Assembly: GCF_023544665.1 (NCBI RefSeq) | Contig: NZ_JAMJFL010000014.1 | Location: forward strand, 165,884 to 229,883 | Direction of reading: 5' to 3' | Length of the DNA stretch: 64,000 bases | Origin: Streptomyces sp. YS415 | GTDB taxonomy: Bacteria; Actinomycetota; Actinomycetes; Streptomycetales; Streptomycetaceae | Shown here: one piece after another, positions 25,316-33,300 of the stretch | Position numbering within the stretch: the first letter of the stretch is position 1 | Layout: the number at the start of each line of letters is the position of its first letter | Program-made: the position numbers and the translations under genes | The notes under the pieces: generated by a model | Databases searched by the model: none | The model's input: only the letters and a program-made list of their open reading frames with translations | Told to the model about the DNA's origin: nothing

Positions 25316-27271
25316 ATGGCCTACCAGCCCTCCCAGAAGACCAAGAAGACCGTCCTCGGCATCGGCGGCATCGCCATCCTGGCCGGCCTCAACGCCCCGG
25401 CCGCACTGGACTTCGCGGGCGAGCGGTACCACGAGTACAAGATCGCCCAGCCCGCCTACAAGGCCCGGTACGGCTCCTGGACGCAGGTCGACATCCCCGA
25501 GGAGTACCGCACCAACGCCATCCACGCGGCGCTGCTGCACACCGGCAAGGTGCTGATCGTGGCCGGCTCGGGCAACGAGCAGAAGAAGTTCGACAAGGGC
25601 TCCTTCGACACCGTCCTGTGGGACCCGCAGAAGAACACCTTCAAGAAGATCCCGACGCCCGACGACTTCTTCTGCTCCGGCCACGCCCAGCTCCCCGACG
25701 GCCGCCTGCTGGTGGCCGGAGGGACGGCCCGCTACGAACTCCTCGACGGCGAGGTCGAGCGGGCCGGCGGCGGCATGCGGGTCAAGAACGAGAGCCCCGA
25801 CAAGGCCGTGTTCCTGAAGAAGGGCACCCGCTTCCGCTCACCCGCGGGCGTCGAGTACGTCACCCGGTTCGACGTCACCGTCCCCAAGGCCAAGCGCACC
25901 TTCAAGGTGACGTACACCAGGTCCGGCGCGATGCGGCCCTGGCAGACCAAGGTCACCGCCAGTGAGGCCCGGGTCTTCGTGGAGGCCGTGGAGAAGGGCC
26001 CTCTGTCGGTCACCGACACCCAGGCGCAGTACGAGGTCGTCGGGCTGACCGGCCGGGACGCGGACAACGTCTACGGCCTCTCCGAGAAGATCACGCTGGA
26101 GAAGCAGGACTTCCAGGGCATCCGCGCCGCCTACGAGTTCGACCCCGTCGCCGAGAAGTACATCCCCGTCGAGCCCATGGACAAGGCCCGCTGGTACCCC
26201 ACCCTGGTCGGACTGGACGACGGACGGGTCCTGGCCGTGTCGGGGCTGGACGACGTCGGTGTGGTCGACCCGGGGGACAACGAGATCTACGACCCGGAGA
26301 CCAAGACATGGTCCCCGGGTCCCAAGCGGTACTTCCCCACCTATCCGGCCCTCTTCCTCACCAAGGGCGGCAAGCTCTTCTACCCGGCGGCCAACGCCGG
26401 CTACGGCCCGGACACCATGGGGCGCGAACCGGGGCTGTGGGACCTGAAGTCCAACACCTTCCAGAAGGTGCCCGGCCTGCGCGACCCGGACGAGACCGAG
26501 ACCGCCGCATCCCTCCTGCTGCCCCCCGCCCAGGACCAGAAGGTGATGATCCTCGGCGGCGGAGGCGTCGGCGAGTCGAAGAAGTCCACGCCGCGCACGG
26601 CCGTCGTCGACCTGAAGAAGGACAACCCCGTCTTCGAGGACGGCCCCGACCTCCCCCAAGGCACCCGCTACCTGAACAGCGTCATCATGCCGGACGACAC
26701 CGTCTTCACGTCGAACGGCTCCGAGGACTACCGCGGGCGCAGCGCCAGCAACATCCTCAAGGCGCAGTTCTATCTGCCCAAGGAGAACGTCTTCCGGGAG
26801 GCCGCCGCCCCCAAGGTGGGCCGCAACTACCACTCCGAGGCACTGCTGCTGCCCGACGGCCGGGTCGCCACCTTCGGCTCCGACCCCCTCTTCGACGACC
26901 AGCAGAACACCAAGCTCGGCCACTTCGAGCAGCGGATGGAGGTCTTCACCCCGCCCGCCCTGCACCGCAACGGCGCCGACCGCCCCGTACTGAAGGACGG
27001 ACCGAAGCGCCTCGACCCCGAGCACCGGGCGGTCTTCCGCACCGACCACCCGGAACGGATCGTCAAGGCCCGCCTGATGCGCCCCAGCGCGGTCACCCAC
27101 ACCACGGACGTCGAGCAGCGGTCCATCGAGCTCGGCCTGACCAAGGGCGCCCGCTCGGTGACGGTCACCGTGCCGAAGGACCCGGCGCTGGTGCCGCCCG
27201 GCTGGTACATGCTGTTCGTCACCGACGCGGAGGGCACCCCGTCCGTGGCGCACTGGATCAAGGTGAAGTGA
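25316..27271 (+). CDS. GlxA-type mononuclear copper-radical oxidase
   Basis: A 651-aa galactose-oxidase-like protein with an N-terminal signal or anchor (residues about 10-30). The whole copper-radical site can be assigned by family pattern: Cys120 (FFCSGHAQL), Trp293-Tyr294 (KARWYPTL), Tyr505-His506 (RNYHSEALLLPDGR) and His595 (AVTHTTDV). In GlxA the Cys-Tyr pair is cross-linked and a Trp neighbouring that Tyr stacks on it. Kelch-like beta-propeller repeats fill the middle, and the last 100 residues form the Ig-like domain. S. lividans GlxA modifies the CslA glycan and is needed for its deposition at tips. The gene has GGAGG upstream and is coupled to the glycosyltransferase gene. Confidence 0.93.
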   Translation: MAYQPSQKTKKTVLGIGGIAILAGLNAPAALDFAGERYHEYKIAQPAYKARYGSWTQVDIPEEYRTNAIHAALLHTGKVLIVAGSGNEQKKFDKGSFDTVLWDPQKNTFKKIPTPDDFFCSGHAQLPDGRLLVAGGTARYELLDGEVERAGGGMRVKNESPDKAVFLKKGTRFRSPAGVEYVTRFDVTVPKAKRTFKVTYTRSGAMRPWQTKVTASEARVFVEAVEKGPLSVTDTQAQYEVVGLTGRDADNVYGLSEKITLEKQDFQGIRAAYEFDPVAEKYIPVEPMDKARWYPTLVGLDDGRVLAVSGLDDVGVVDPGDNEIYDPETKTWSPGPKRYFPTYPALFLTKGGKLFYPAANAGYGPDTMGREPGLWDLKSNTFQKVPGLRDPDETETAASLLLPPAQDQKVMILGGGGVGESKKSTPRTAVVDLKKDNPVFEDGPDLPQGTRYLNSVIMPDDTVFTSNGSEDYRGRSASNILKAQFYLPKENVFREAAAPKVGRNYHSEALLLPDGRVATFGSDPLFDDQQNTKLGHFEQRMEVFTPPALHRNGADRPVLKDGPKRLDPEHRAVFRTDHPERIVKARLMRPSAVTHTTDVEQRSIELGLTKGARSVTVTVPKDPALVPPGWYMLFVTDAEGTPSVAHWIKVK

Positions 27272-27295
27272 CCCACCCGCAGTGCTGTGCCCGGC

Positions 27296-28297
27296 CTACC
27301 CGGCGGCGGAGTTGCGCGCCAGCCCCAGCGCGTACTCCGGCCACCACTGCCCGGCCTTCGGACCGCCCGCGCAGGTCCCGTCCGACTCCCCGGGGCGCTT
27401 CACCCACAGATAGGCGTCCAGGGCGGGCTCGCCGGTGTCCGTCGAGGGCGGGGTGCCGAGGGCGCGCCCCGGCGGGTTGCACCAGACACCGGGCAGCGGG
27501 CCGTTGCCGTTGCGGCTGGTGTCGATGACGAAGTGCTTGCCGCCGAGGCTGCGGGACAGCTGCAGGCCGTACTCCTTGGTGACCGCGTCGGTCTGGAAGT
27601 TGGAGACGTTCAGCGCGAAGCCGTCCGCGTCGGCGATCCCGGCCCGCCGCAGCGGCTCGACCAGCTTGGCCGGCTCCTTGATCCAGGACGGGTTGCCCGC
27701 GTCCAGGTACACCGTGGTGTGCGGCTGCTGCTTGAACCGGCGGATCGCCTCGCCCAGCAGCTGCTCGCGCTCGGCGTGGAGCTCGGCCGGTGTGCAGCCG
27801 TCCACGATGTGCGCCACCGCGTCCGGCTCCAGCACGACCAGCGCCTTGCTCCGGCCGAGCGCGGTCGCGAACTTCTCGATCCAGCTCCGGTACGCGTCGG
27901 CGTCCGCTGCCCCGCCCGCCGAGTGCTGTCCGCAGTCCCGGTGCGGGATGTCGTACGCCACGAAGAGCGCGGTCCGCCCCTCCTTGGTGGCCGCCTCGGT
28001 GGCCCGGCGGACCGCGGGGCCGGGGTCGCTCTCGGCGGGCGGCCACAGCGCGGCCGGCCGGTCGGCGATCCGGCGCAGCAGCCGCGCGTCCTCGGTGCGG
28101 CCGTCGCGTTCCCACTGCGCGATCTGCCGGGCGGCCGGACTGTCGGGGTCGACCCAGAACGGTGAGGCGGACGCCGGGTTCCCGTTTCTGGAGGCGGCGC
28201 CGGCGACGGAGGCCTCGTCGACGTCGGACCCGGGGGCGCAGCCCGCCGCGAGTCCGAGCACCGCGAGAGCCGCGAGGGTATGGATCAGCCGGGGCAT
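27296..28297 (-). CDS. GH6-family glycoside hydrolase, predicted lipoprotein (CslZ-like)
   Basis: A 333-aa secreted hydrolase. The signal ends in a lipobox, LAAGC, with Cys20. The GH6 aspartates are all present: Asp121 (IPHRDC), Asp159 (VVLEPDAVA, the usual acid), Asp199 (VYLDAGNPSW) and Asp306 (PGESDGTC). Cys122 and Cys168 could form the family disulfide. It should cut beta-(1,4)-glucan. ATG 28297 follows AAGGGAG. It is convergent with the GlxA-like gene with a 24-bp gap. A GH6 gene beside cslA-glxA is also known in S. coelicolor (cslZ). It may trim the glycan made by the neighbour. Confidence 0.9.
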   Translation of the reverse strand: MPRLIHTLAALAVLGLAAGCAPGSDVDEASVAGAASRNGNPASASPFWVDPDSPAARQIAQWERDGRTEDARLLRRIADRPAALWPPAESDPGPAVRRATEAATKEGRTALFVAYDIPHRDCGQHSAGGAADADAYRSWIEKFATALGRSKALVVLEPDAVAHIVDGCTPAELHAEREQLLGEAIRRFKQQPHTTVYLDAGNPSWIKEPAKLVEPLRRAGIADADGFALNVSNFQTDAVTKEYGLQLSRSLGGKHFVIDTSRNGNGPLPGVWCNPPGRALGTPPSTDTGEPALDAYLWVKRPGESDGTCAGGPKAGQWWPEYALGLARNSAAG

Positions 28298-28437
28298 GCT
28301 GCTCCCTTGGTGAGGGGGTGACGGTCAGTGGCGACAGGTGACGATGTGTCATCAATCGTTGCATAGCGGTGCTAATCACCCTGGAAAAGACATGGCGCAC
28401 ACGGGCTCGGGCGGGTCGACCGAGGAGCGAGACAGGG

Positions 28438-28466
28438 CTGACCGCCATGTGACCGGCCGGTAAGGT
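28438..28466 (+). promoter_or_regulatory. Predicted promoter of the MarR gene; near-leaderless transcript
   Basis: CTGACC (28438-28443), a 17-bp spacer and TAAGGT (28461-28466) resemble a housekeeping-sigma promoter. The start codon GTG at 28475 lies about nine bases beyond the -10, so the mRNA would begin at or next to the start codon. Confidence 0.5.
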
Positions 28467-28474
28467 CTGGTGCC

Positions 28475-28984
28475 GTGCCGAAGCCGCTCAGTCTTCCCTT
28501 CGACCCCATCGCCCGCGCCGACGAACTCTGGAAGCAGCGCTGGGGAAACGTGCCGTCCATGGCCGCGATCACCTCGATCATGCGCGCCCAGCAGATCCTG
28601 CTCGCCGAGGTCGACGCGGTGGTCAAGCCGTACGGGCTGACCTTCGCCCGGTACGAGGCGCTGGTGCTGCTCAACTTCTCCAAGGCCGGCGAGCTGACGA
28701 TGTCCAAGATCGGCGAGCGGCTGATGGTGCACCCCACGTCGGTGACCAACACCGTCGACCGGCTGGTCAGATCGGGCCTGGTCGCCAAGCGCCCCAACCC
28801 CAACGACGGGCGCGGCACGCTCGCCTCCATCACCGAGAAGGGCCGCGAGGTGGTCGAGGCGGCCACGCGCGACCTGATGGCGATGGACTTCGGTCTCGGG
28901 GTGTACGACGCGGAGGAGTGCGGGGAGATCTTCGCCATGCTGCGCCCGCTGCGCATCGCCGCGCACGACTTCGAGGAGCAGTGA
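28475..28984 (+). CDS. MarR-family transcriptional regulator
   Basis: A 169-aa MarR regulator, in the position of SCO5413 by synteny. The winged helix is clear: LTMSKIGERLMVHPTSVTNTVDRLVRSGLVAKRPNPNDGRG, where DGRG is the wing. The N-terminus DPIARADELWKQRWG with YGLTFARYEALVLL is typical of the branch. Only 43 bases separate it from the DUF3817 gene downstream, so co-transcription is possible. The ligand is unknown. Confidence 0.9.
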   Translation: MPKPLSLPFDPIARADELWKQRWGNVPSMAAITSIMRAQQILLAEVDAVVKPYGLTFARYEALVLLNFSKAGELTMSKIGERLMVHPTSVTNTVDRLVRSGLVAKRPNPNDGRGTLASITEKGREVVEAATRDLMAMDFGLGVYDAEECGEIFAMLRPLRIAAHDFEEQ

Positions 28985-29027
28985 CCCGGGGAAAGATCGC
29001 CCGGAACGGGCGGTTACGCTCGACCGT

Positions 29028-29366
29028 ATGAAAAAGAGCGTGCTGACCCGCTACCGCGTCATGGCCTACGTCACCGGTGTGCTGCTGGTGCTGCTGTGCC
29101 TGTGCATGATCGGCAAGTACGTGCTGGACGTGGACGGCGCGGCGGACGCGACCCGGGTCGTCTCCATCGCGCACGGCTGGCTGTACGTCCTCTACCTGGT
29201 CTTCGCCTTCGACCTGGGCTCCAAGGCGAGGTGGCCGGTGGCCAAGCAGCTCTGGGTGCTGCTGGCGGGGACGATCCCGACGGCCGCGTTCTTCGTGGAG
29301 CGGAAGATCAGCCGCGAGCTGGACGCCCAGGTGGCCGAGGACTCGCCCGCGGTCGCCAAGGCGTAA
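29028..29366 (+). CDS. DUF3817 small integral membrane protein (second copy)
   Basis: A 112-aa membrane protein paralogous to 20055-20402. Helices are VMAYVTGVLLVLLCLCMIGKYV, VVSIAHGWLYVLYLVFAFDLG and WPVAKQLWVLLAGTIPTAAFF, ending ERKI. The central HGWLYxLY helix matches the DUF3817 hallmark. TACGCT at 29015-29020 is a possible -10 only eight bases before ATG 29028, so a leaderless transcript is possible. A terminator follows at 29375. Function unknown. Confidence 0.88.
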   Translation: MKKSVLTRYRVMAYVTGVLLVLLCLCMIGKYVLDVDGAADATRVVSIAHGWLYVLYLVFAFDLGSKARWPVAKQLWVLLAGTIPTAAFFVERKISRELDAQVAEDSPAVAKA

Positions 29367-29374
29367 CCGCCCCC

Positions 29375-29410
29375 ACCGCCGGACGGCCTCGACCGTCCGG
29401 CGGTTCTTGC
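29375..29410 (+). terminator. Rho-independent terminator after DUF3817
   Basis: A perfect 12-bp stem, ACCGCCGGACGG (29375-29386) with CCGTCCGGCGGT (29393-29404), closes a 6-nt loop. TTCTTGC follows. It separates the MarR-DUF3817 unit from icmA. Confidence 0.85.
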
Positions 29411-29459
29411 TGGTGTCTTGCTAGGGCAACCCCCGCGAATGGCCGACAGCCATCGACAT

Positions 29460-29479
29460 TTACTAGGACGTCCTAGTAA
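29460..29479 (+). promoter_or_regulatory. Perfect 20-bp palindrome immediately upstream of icmA
   Basis: TTACTAGGACGTCCTAGTAA is a perfect inverted repeat. It ends four bases before the GGAG ribosome site and ten bases before the icmA ATG, so a bound protein would block transcription start or early elongation. The regulator is not evident; the nearby TetR gene (31254) has its own distinct palindrome. Confidence 0.75.
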
Positions 29480-29488
29480 TTTGGAGTC

Positions 29489-31189
29489 ATGGACGCTGAC
29501 GCCATCGAGGAGGGCCGCCGTCGCTGGCAGGCCCGGTACGACGCCGCACGCAAGCGCGACGCTGACTTCACCACGCTCTCCGGGGACCCCGTGGAGCCGG
29601 TGTACGGTCCCCGTCCCGGGGACACCTATGAGGGCTTCGAGCGGATCGGCTGGCCCGGGGAGTACCCCTTCACCCGAGGTCTGCACCCGACCGGCTACCG
29701 CGGGCGTACCTGGACCATCCGGCAGTTCGCCGGGTTCGGCAACGCCGAGCAGACCAACGAGCGGTACAAGATGATCCTCGCCAACGGCGGCGGGGGGCTG
29801 TCGGTCGCCTTCGACATGCCGACGCTGATGGGCCGCGACTCGGACGACCCGCGCTCGCTGGGCGAGGTCGGCCACTGCGGGGTGGCGATCGACTCGGCGG
29901 CGGACATGGAGGTCCTGTTCAAGGACATCCCGCTGGGGGATGTCACGACCTCGATGACGATCAGCGGCCCGGCGGTGCCGGTGTTCTGCATGTACCTGGT
30001 GGCGGCGGAGCGCCAGGGCGTGGACCCGGCCGTGCTGAACGGCACGCTCCAGACGGACATCTTCAAGGAGTACATCGCCCAGAAGGAGTGGCTCTTCCAG
30101 CCCGAGCCGCATCTGCGGCTGATCGGCGACCTCATGGAGTACTGCGCGGCCGGCATCCCCGCCTACAAGCCGCTGTCGGTCTCCGGCTACCACATCCGCG
30201 AGGCCGGGGCGACGGCCGCGCAGGAGCTGGCGTACACGCTGGCGGACGGCTTCGGCTACGTCGAGCTCGGCCTGTCCCGGGGTCTGGACGTGGACGTGTT
30301 CGCCCCCGGCCTGTCCTTCTTCTTCGACGCGCACCTCGACTTCTTCGAGGAGATCGCCAAGTTCCGTGCGGCGCGGCGCATCTGGGCCCGGTGGATGCGG
30401 GACGTCTACGGCGCCGCCTCGGACAAGGCCCAGTGGCTGCGCTTCCACACGCAGACGGCGGGTGTCTCGCTGACGGCTCAGCAGCCGTACAACAACGTCG
30501 TGCGTACGGCGGTGGAGGCGCTCGCGGCGGTGCTGGGCGGGACGAACTCGCTGCACACGAACGCGCTGGACGAGACGCTGGCGCTGCCGAGCGAGCAGGC
30601 GGCGGAGATCGCGCTGCGCACCCAGCAGGTGCTGATGGAGGAGACCGGCGTCGCGAACGTCGCGGACCCGCTGGGCGGTGCCTGGTACGTCGAGCAGCTC
30701 ACGGACCGCATCGAGGCGGACGCGGAGAAGATCTTCGACCAGATCAAGGAGCGGGGGCTGCGGGCGCACCCCGACGGCCGCCATCCGATCGGCCCGATCA
30801 CCTCCGGGATCCTCCGGGGGATCGAGGACGGCTGGTTCACCGGCGAGATCGCGGAGTCGGCGTTCCAGTACCAGCGGTCCCTGGAGAAGGGTGACAAGAA
30901 GGTGGTGGGCGTGAACGTCCACACCGGGTCCGTCACCGGCGACCTGGAGATCCTGCGGGTGAGCCACGAGGTGGAGCGGGAGCAGGTGCGCGAGCTCGCC
31001 GGGCGCAGGGCGGCCCGGGACGAGGCGGCGGTGCGCTCCGCGCTGGACGCGATGCTCGGGGCGGCCCGGGACGGGTCCAACATGATCGGGCCGATGCTGG
31101 ACGCCGTACGGGCCGAGGCGACGCTGGGCGAGATCTGCGGGGTGCTGCGGGACGAGTGGGGGGTGTACACGGAGCCCGCCGGGTTCTGA
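29489..31189 (+). CDS. icmA: Isobutyryl-CoA mutase, large subunit
   Basis: A 566-aa B12-dependent mutase large subunit that rearranges isobutyryl-CoA and n-butyryl-CoA with the separate cobalamin-binding subunit IcmB. The TIM-barrel and CoA-binding motifs are in place (GGLSVAFDMPTLMGRDSDDP, PLSVSGYHIREAGATAAQELA, TSLH-like TNSLHTNALDE). Phe80 (RQFAGF) and Gln198 (IAQKEW) are the two residues that distinguish ICM from methylmalonyl-CoA mutase, which has Tyr and Arg. It lacks the B12 domain, as expected for IcmA. The gene is single, behind a perfect palindrome and ahead of a strong bidirectional terminator. It links valine and butyrate catabolism to polyketide precursors. Confidence 0.96.
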   Translation: MDADAIEEGRRRWQARYDAARKRDADFTTLSGDPVEPVYGPRPGDTYEGFERIGWPGEYPFTRGLHPTGYRGRTWTIRQFAGFGNAEQTNERYKMILANGGGGLSVAFDMPTLMGRDSDDPRSLGEVGHCGVAIDSAADMEVLFKDIPLGDVTTSMTISGPAVPVFCMYLVAAERQGVDPAVLNGTLQTDIFKEYIAQKEWLFQPEPHLRLIGDLMEYCAAGIPAYKPLSVSGYHIREAGATAAQELAYTLADGFGYVELGLSRGLDVDVFAPGLSFFFDAHLDFFEEIAKFRAARRIWARWMRDVYGAASDKAQWLRFHTQTAGVSLTAQQPYNNVVRTAVEALAAVLGGTNSLHTNALDETLALPSEQAAEIALRTQQVLMEETGVANVADPLGGAWYVEQLTDRIEADAEKIFDQIKERGLRAHPDGRHPIGPITSGILRGIEDGWFTGEIAESAFQYQRSLEKGDKKVVGVNVHTGSVTGDLEILRVSHEVEREQVRELAGRRAARDEAAVRSALDAMLGAARDGSNMIGPMLDAVRAEATLGEICGVLRDEWGVYTEPAGF

Positions 31190-31197
31190 CCCAAAGA

Positions 31198-31251
31198 CCG
31201 GCTTCGGCCGCCGGGGGAGCGGTCGGCACCTCCCCCGGCGGCCGAAGCCGG
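31198..31251. terminator. Bidirectional terminator between icmA and TetR gene
   Basis: A 22-bp perfect stem (31198-31219 with 31230-31251) and a 10-nt loop lie between two convergent genes. There is no long U tract; very stable GC hairpins of this kind are usual at convergent Streptomyces gene ends. Confidence 0.8.
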
Positions 31252-31253
31252 CC

Positions 31254-31880
31254 TCACTGCGCGGCCGTTGCCGCCAGCCCCGCCACCAGTACCTTCGTGA
31301 AACCCCGTACCCACTCCTCGTCCACCGGTTCCGCGCTGACCAGACAGCGGTGGACCACCGCGCCGGCGACCACGTCGAAGATGAGGTCCACCGTGCGGGC
31401 CGCCTCCGACTCGTCCCTCTCCAGCGGGAGTTCGCCGCGCGCCTGGGCCCGTTCCCTGCCCTCCAGGACGAGGCGCTTCTGCCGGTCGACGATGGAGGTG
31501 CGGATGCGTTCGCGCAGCGCTTCGTCGCGGGTGGACTCCGCGACCACCGCCATCAGGCCGCTCTTCGCCTCCGGGCGGGCCAGGATCGCCGCGAACTGCA
31601 GCACCACTCCCTCGATGTCCGCGCCCAGCGTGCCGCGGTCGGGGAGTTCGAGTTCGTCGAAGAGCTCGGCCACGGCGTCGACCACCAGCTCGTTCTTGCC
31701 CGCCCAGCGGCGGTAGAGCGTCGTCTTCGCGACCCCGGCCCGGACGGCCACGTCCGACAGGGTCAGCTTCGACCAGCCCAGCTCCACCAGCGCCTCCCGC
31801 GTCGCCGCGAGGATCGCGGCGTCCGCCGCCGCGCTGCGGGGACGCCCGGTGGCACGTGGGGCGGGAAGGCTGCTCTGCAT
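31254..31880 (-). CDS. TetR-family transcriptional regulator
   Basis: A 208-aa TetR regulator. The DNA-binding part is ATREALVELGWSKLTLSDVAVRAGVAKTTLYRRWAGKNELVVDA, with the family YRRW motif, followed by a helical ligand domain of the TetR_C type (PEAKSGLMAVVAESTRDEALRERIR). ATG 31880 has a weak GGGG upstream. It is divergent from the thioredoxin-TPR gene at 32073, and a palindrome at 31966-31982 sits between them, so autoregulation and control of that neighbour are plausible. Confidence 0.9.
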   Translation of the reverse strand: MQSSLPAPRATGRPRSAAADAAILAATREALVELGWSKLTLSDVAVRAGVAKTTLYRRWAGKNELVVDAVAELFDELELPDRGTLGADIEGVVLQFAAILARPEAKSGLMAVVAESTRDEALRERIRTSIVDRQKRLVLEGRERAQARGELPLERDESEAARTVDLIFDVVAGAVVHRCLVSAEPVDEEWVRGFTKVLVAGLAATAAQ

Positions 31881-31965
31881 CCCCAGACCATAACCACCGA
31901 GGTTCCCGTTGCCGCCGTGAGAGAGATCACCGGAGCACGCTGTACCGGAGGCACCCGATGCCATT

Positions 31966-31982
31966 ACGCTACGACTCGTAGC
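31966..31982. promoter_or_regulatory. TetR operator candidate
   Basis: CGCTACGACTCGTAGCG is a palindrome with 8-bp arms around one central base. It lies 86 bp upstream of the TetR start and 91 bp upstream of the divergent thioredoxin-TPR gene. Form and place fit a TetR operator. Confidence 0.6.
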
Positions 31983-32072
31983 GAAACCACTGGCGTGGGG
32001 TGGGGACCCGGCGTCCGATCGGCTTTTCTCAACGCTTTTCACTCGCGCGCGAAGACGGGGGAGGATAGACGC

Positions 32073-33047
32073 ATGCAGCCACGGAACATGTCCATGAGCG
32101 GAGTCGTCGACCTCGCCGCGGTGAAGGCGGCCCAAGAGGCCAAGGCGAAGGCGGAGCAGGCGCGCGCCGAAGCCGCCCGGCAGGGCGGGGGAGGGGCCGT
32201 GTCGCCCGCCGACCTCGTCCTCGACGTCGACGAGGCCGGGTTCGAGCGAGACGTACTTCAGCGGTCCACCGAGGTGCCCGTCGTCATCGACTTCTGGGCC
32301 GAGTGGTGCCAGCCCTGCAAGCAGCTCAGCCCCGTCCTGGAGCGGCTCGCCGTCGAGTACAACGGCCGCTTCGTCCTTGCCAAGATCGACGTCGACGCCA
32401 ACCAGATGCTGATGCAGCAGTTCGGAGTGCAGGGCATCCCGGCCGTGTTCGCCGTCGTCGCAGGCCAGGCGCTCCCGCTCTTCCAGGGTGCGGCCGGCGA
32501 GGCGCAGATCCGGGGGACCCTCGACCAGTTGGTGACGGTGGCCGAGCAGCGCTTCGGGCTCACCGGTCTCGCCGTCGACCCGGAGGCCGACCCCGGCGCC
32601 GCCCAGCCGGCGCCCGCGGCACCGGCCGGCCCCTACGACGCGCTGCTGGAGGCCGCCGTACAGGCCCTCGACGCGGGGGACTTCGGCGGGGCGGTCCAGG
32701 CCTACAAGAACGTGCTGAGCGACGACCCGGGGAACACCGAGGCGAAACTGGGTCTGGCGCAGGCCGAGTTGCTGCAGCGGGTGCAGGGCGCCGACCCGGC
32801 GCGGGTGCGCAAGGAGGCGGCGGACCGGCCGGCCGATCCGCAGGCGCAGATCGCCGCCGCCGACCTGGACCTGGTGGGCGGTCACGTGGAGGACGCCTTC
32901 GGGCGGCTCATCGACACCGTGCAGCGCACCGCGGGCGACGAGCGGGAGTCCGTACGCCTGCGGCTGCTGGAGCTGTTCGAGGTCGTCGGAGCCGATGACC
33001 CGCGAGTGGCGGCGGCGCGCAGGGCGCTCGCGCGCGCTCTCTTCTGA
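32073..33047 (+). CDS. Thioredoxin-TPR protein (YbbN/CnoX-like)
   Basis: A 324-aa two-domain protein. A helical N-terminus of about 45 residues rich in Ala, Lys and Glu precedes a thioredoxin fold with an intact redox motif, Cys79-Gln-Pro-Cys82 (WAEWCQPCKQL), and cis-Pro in GIPAVFAV. An Ala/Pro linker leads to a TPR-like C-terminal domain (ALLEAAVQALDAGDFGGAVQAYKNVL). E. coli YbbN/CnoX has SQHC, protects clients from oxidation and hands them to chaperones. The start has GGGGGAGG upstream. It is divergent from a TetR gene. It probably acts in the cytoplasm as a chaperone-redoxin. Confidence 0.92.
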   Translation: MQPRNMSMSGVVDLAAVKAAQEAKAKAEQARAEAARQGGGGAVSPADLVLDVDEAGFERDVLQRSTEVPVVIDFWAEWCQPCKQLSPVLERLAVEYNGRFVLAKIDVDANQMLMQQFGVQGIPAVFAVVAGQALPLFQGAAGEAQIRGTLDQLVTVAEQRFGLTGLAVDPEADPGAAQPAPAAPAGPYDALLEAAVQALDAGDFGGAVQAYKNVLSDDPGNTEAKLGLAQAELLQRVQGADPARVRKEAADRPADPQAQIAAADLDLVGGHVEDAFGRLIDTVQRTAGDERESVRLRLLELFEVVGADDPRVAAARRALARALF

Positions 33048-33131
33048 CCGGGGTGCGAGCCCCGCTCTGACCAGTCACTAAACGCGAGGGCACGTGTTGC
33101 CCGAGTGAAATAACTGCCGACGGAGCATCAG

Positions 33132-33171
33132 AGCGGCCGCGCTTTGCCAAATCTTGGCAATCGCGGCCGCT
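33132..33171 (+). terminator. Terminator hairpin after the thioredoxin-TPR gene
   Basis: AGCGGCCGCG (33132-33141) pairs with CGCGGCCGCT (33162-33171), and an inner stem TTGCCAA/TTGGCAA closes an ATC loop. A weak T-rich run (TGTTACTT) follows. It lies about 85 bases after the stop codon. Confidence 0.7.
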
Positions 33172-33300
33172 GTTACTTCCAGTAAGTCGAGGGCGTTGTT
33201 CTGTCGGCTTCTGTCCGGCCATTCCGGGACATGTCCGCCCTCCTTGCGCCACCCTCCGTCGATCTCCGAGACCGGTGGGTCGTTGTTCGGTTATCCGGCC

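Noticed and set aside
29489..31189. Methylmalonyl-CoA mutase large subunit
   Set aside because: Phe80 and Gln198 and the absence of a B12-binding domain point to IcmA.
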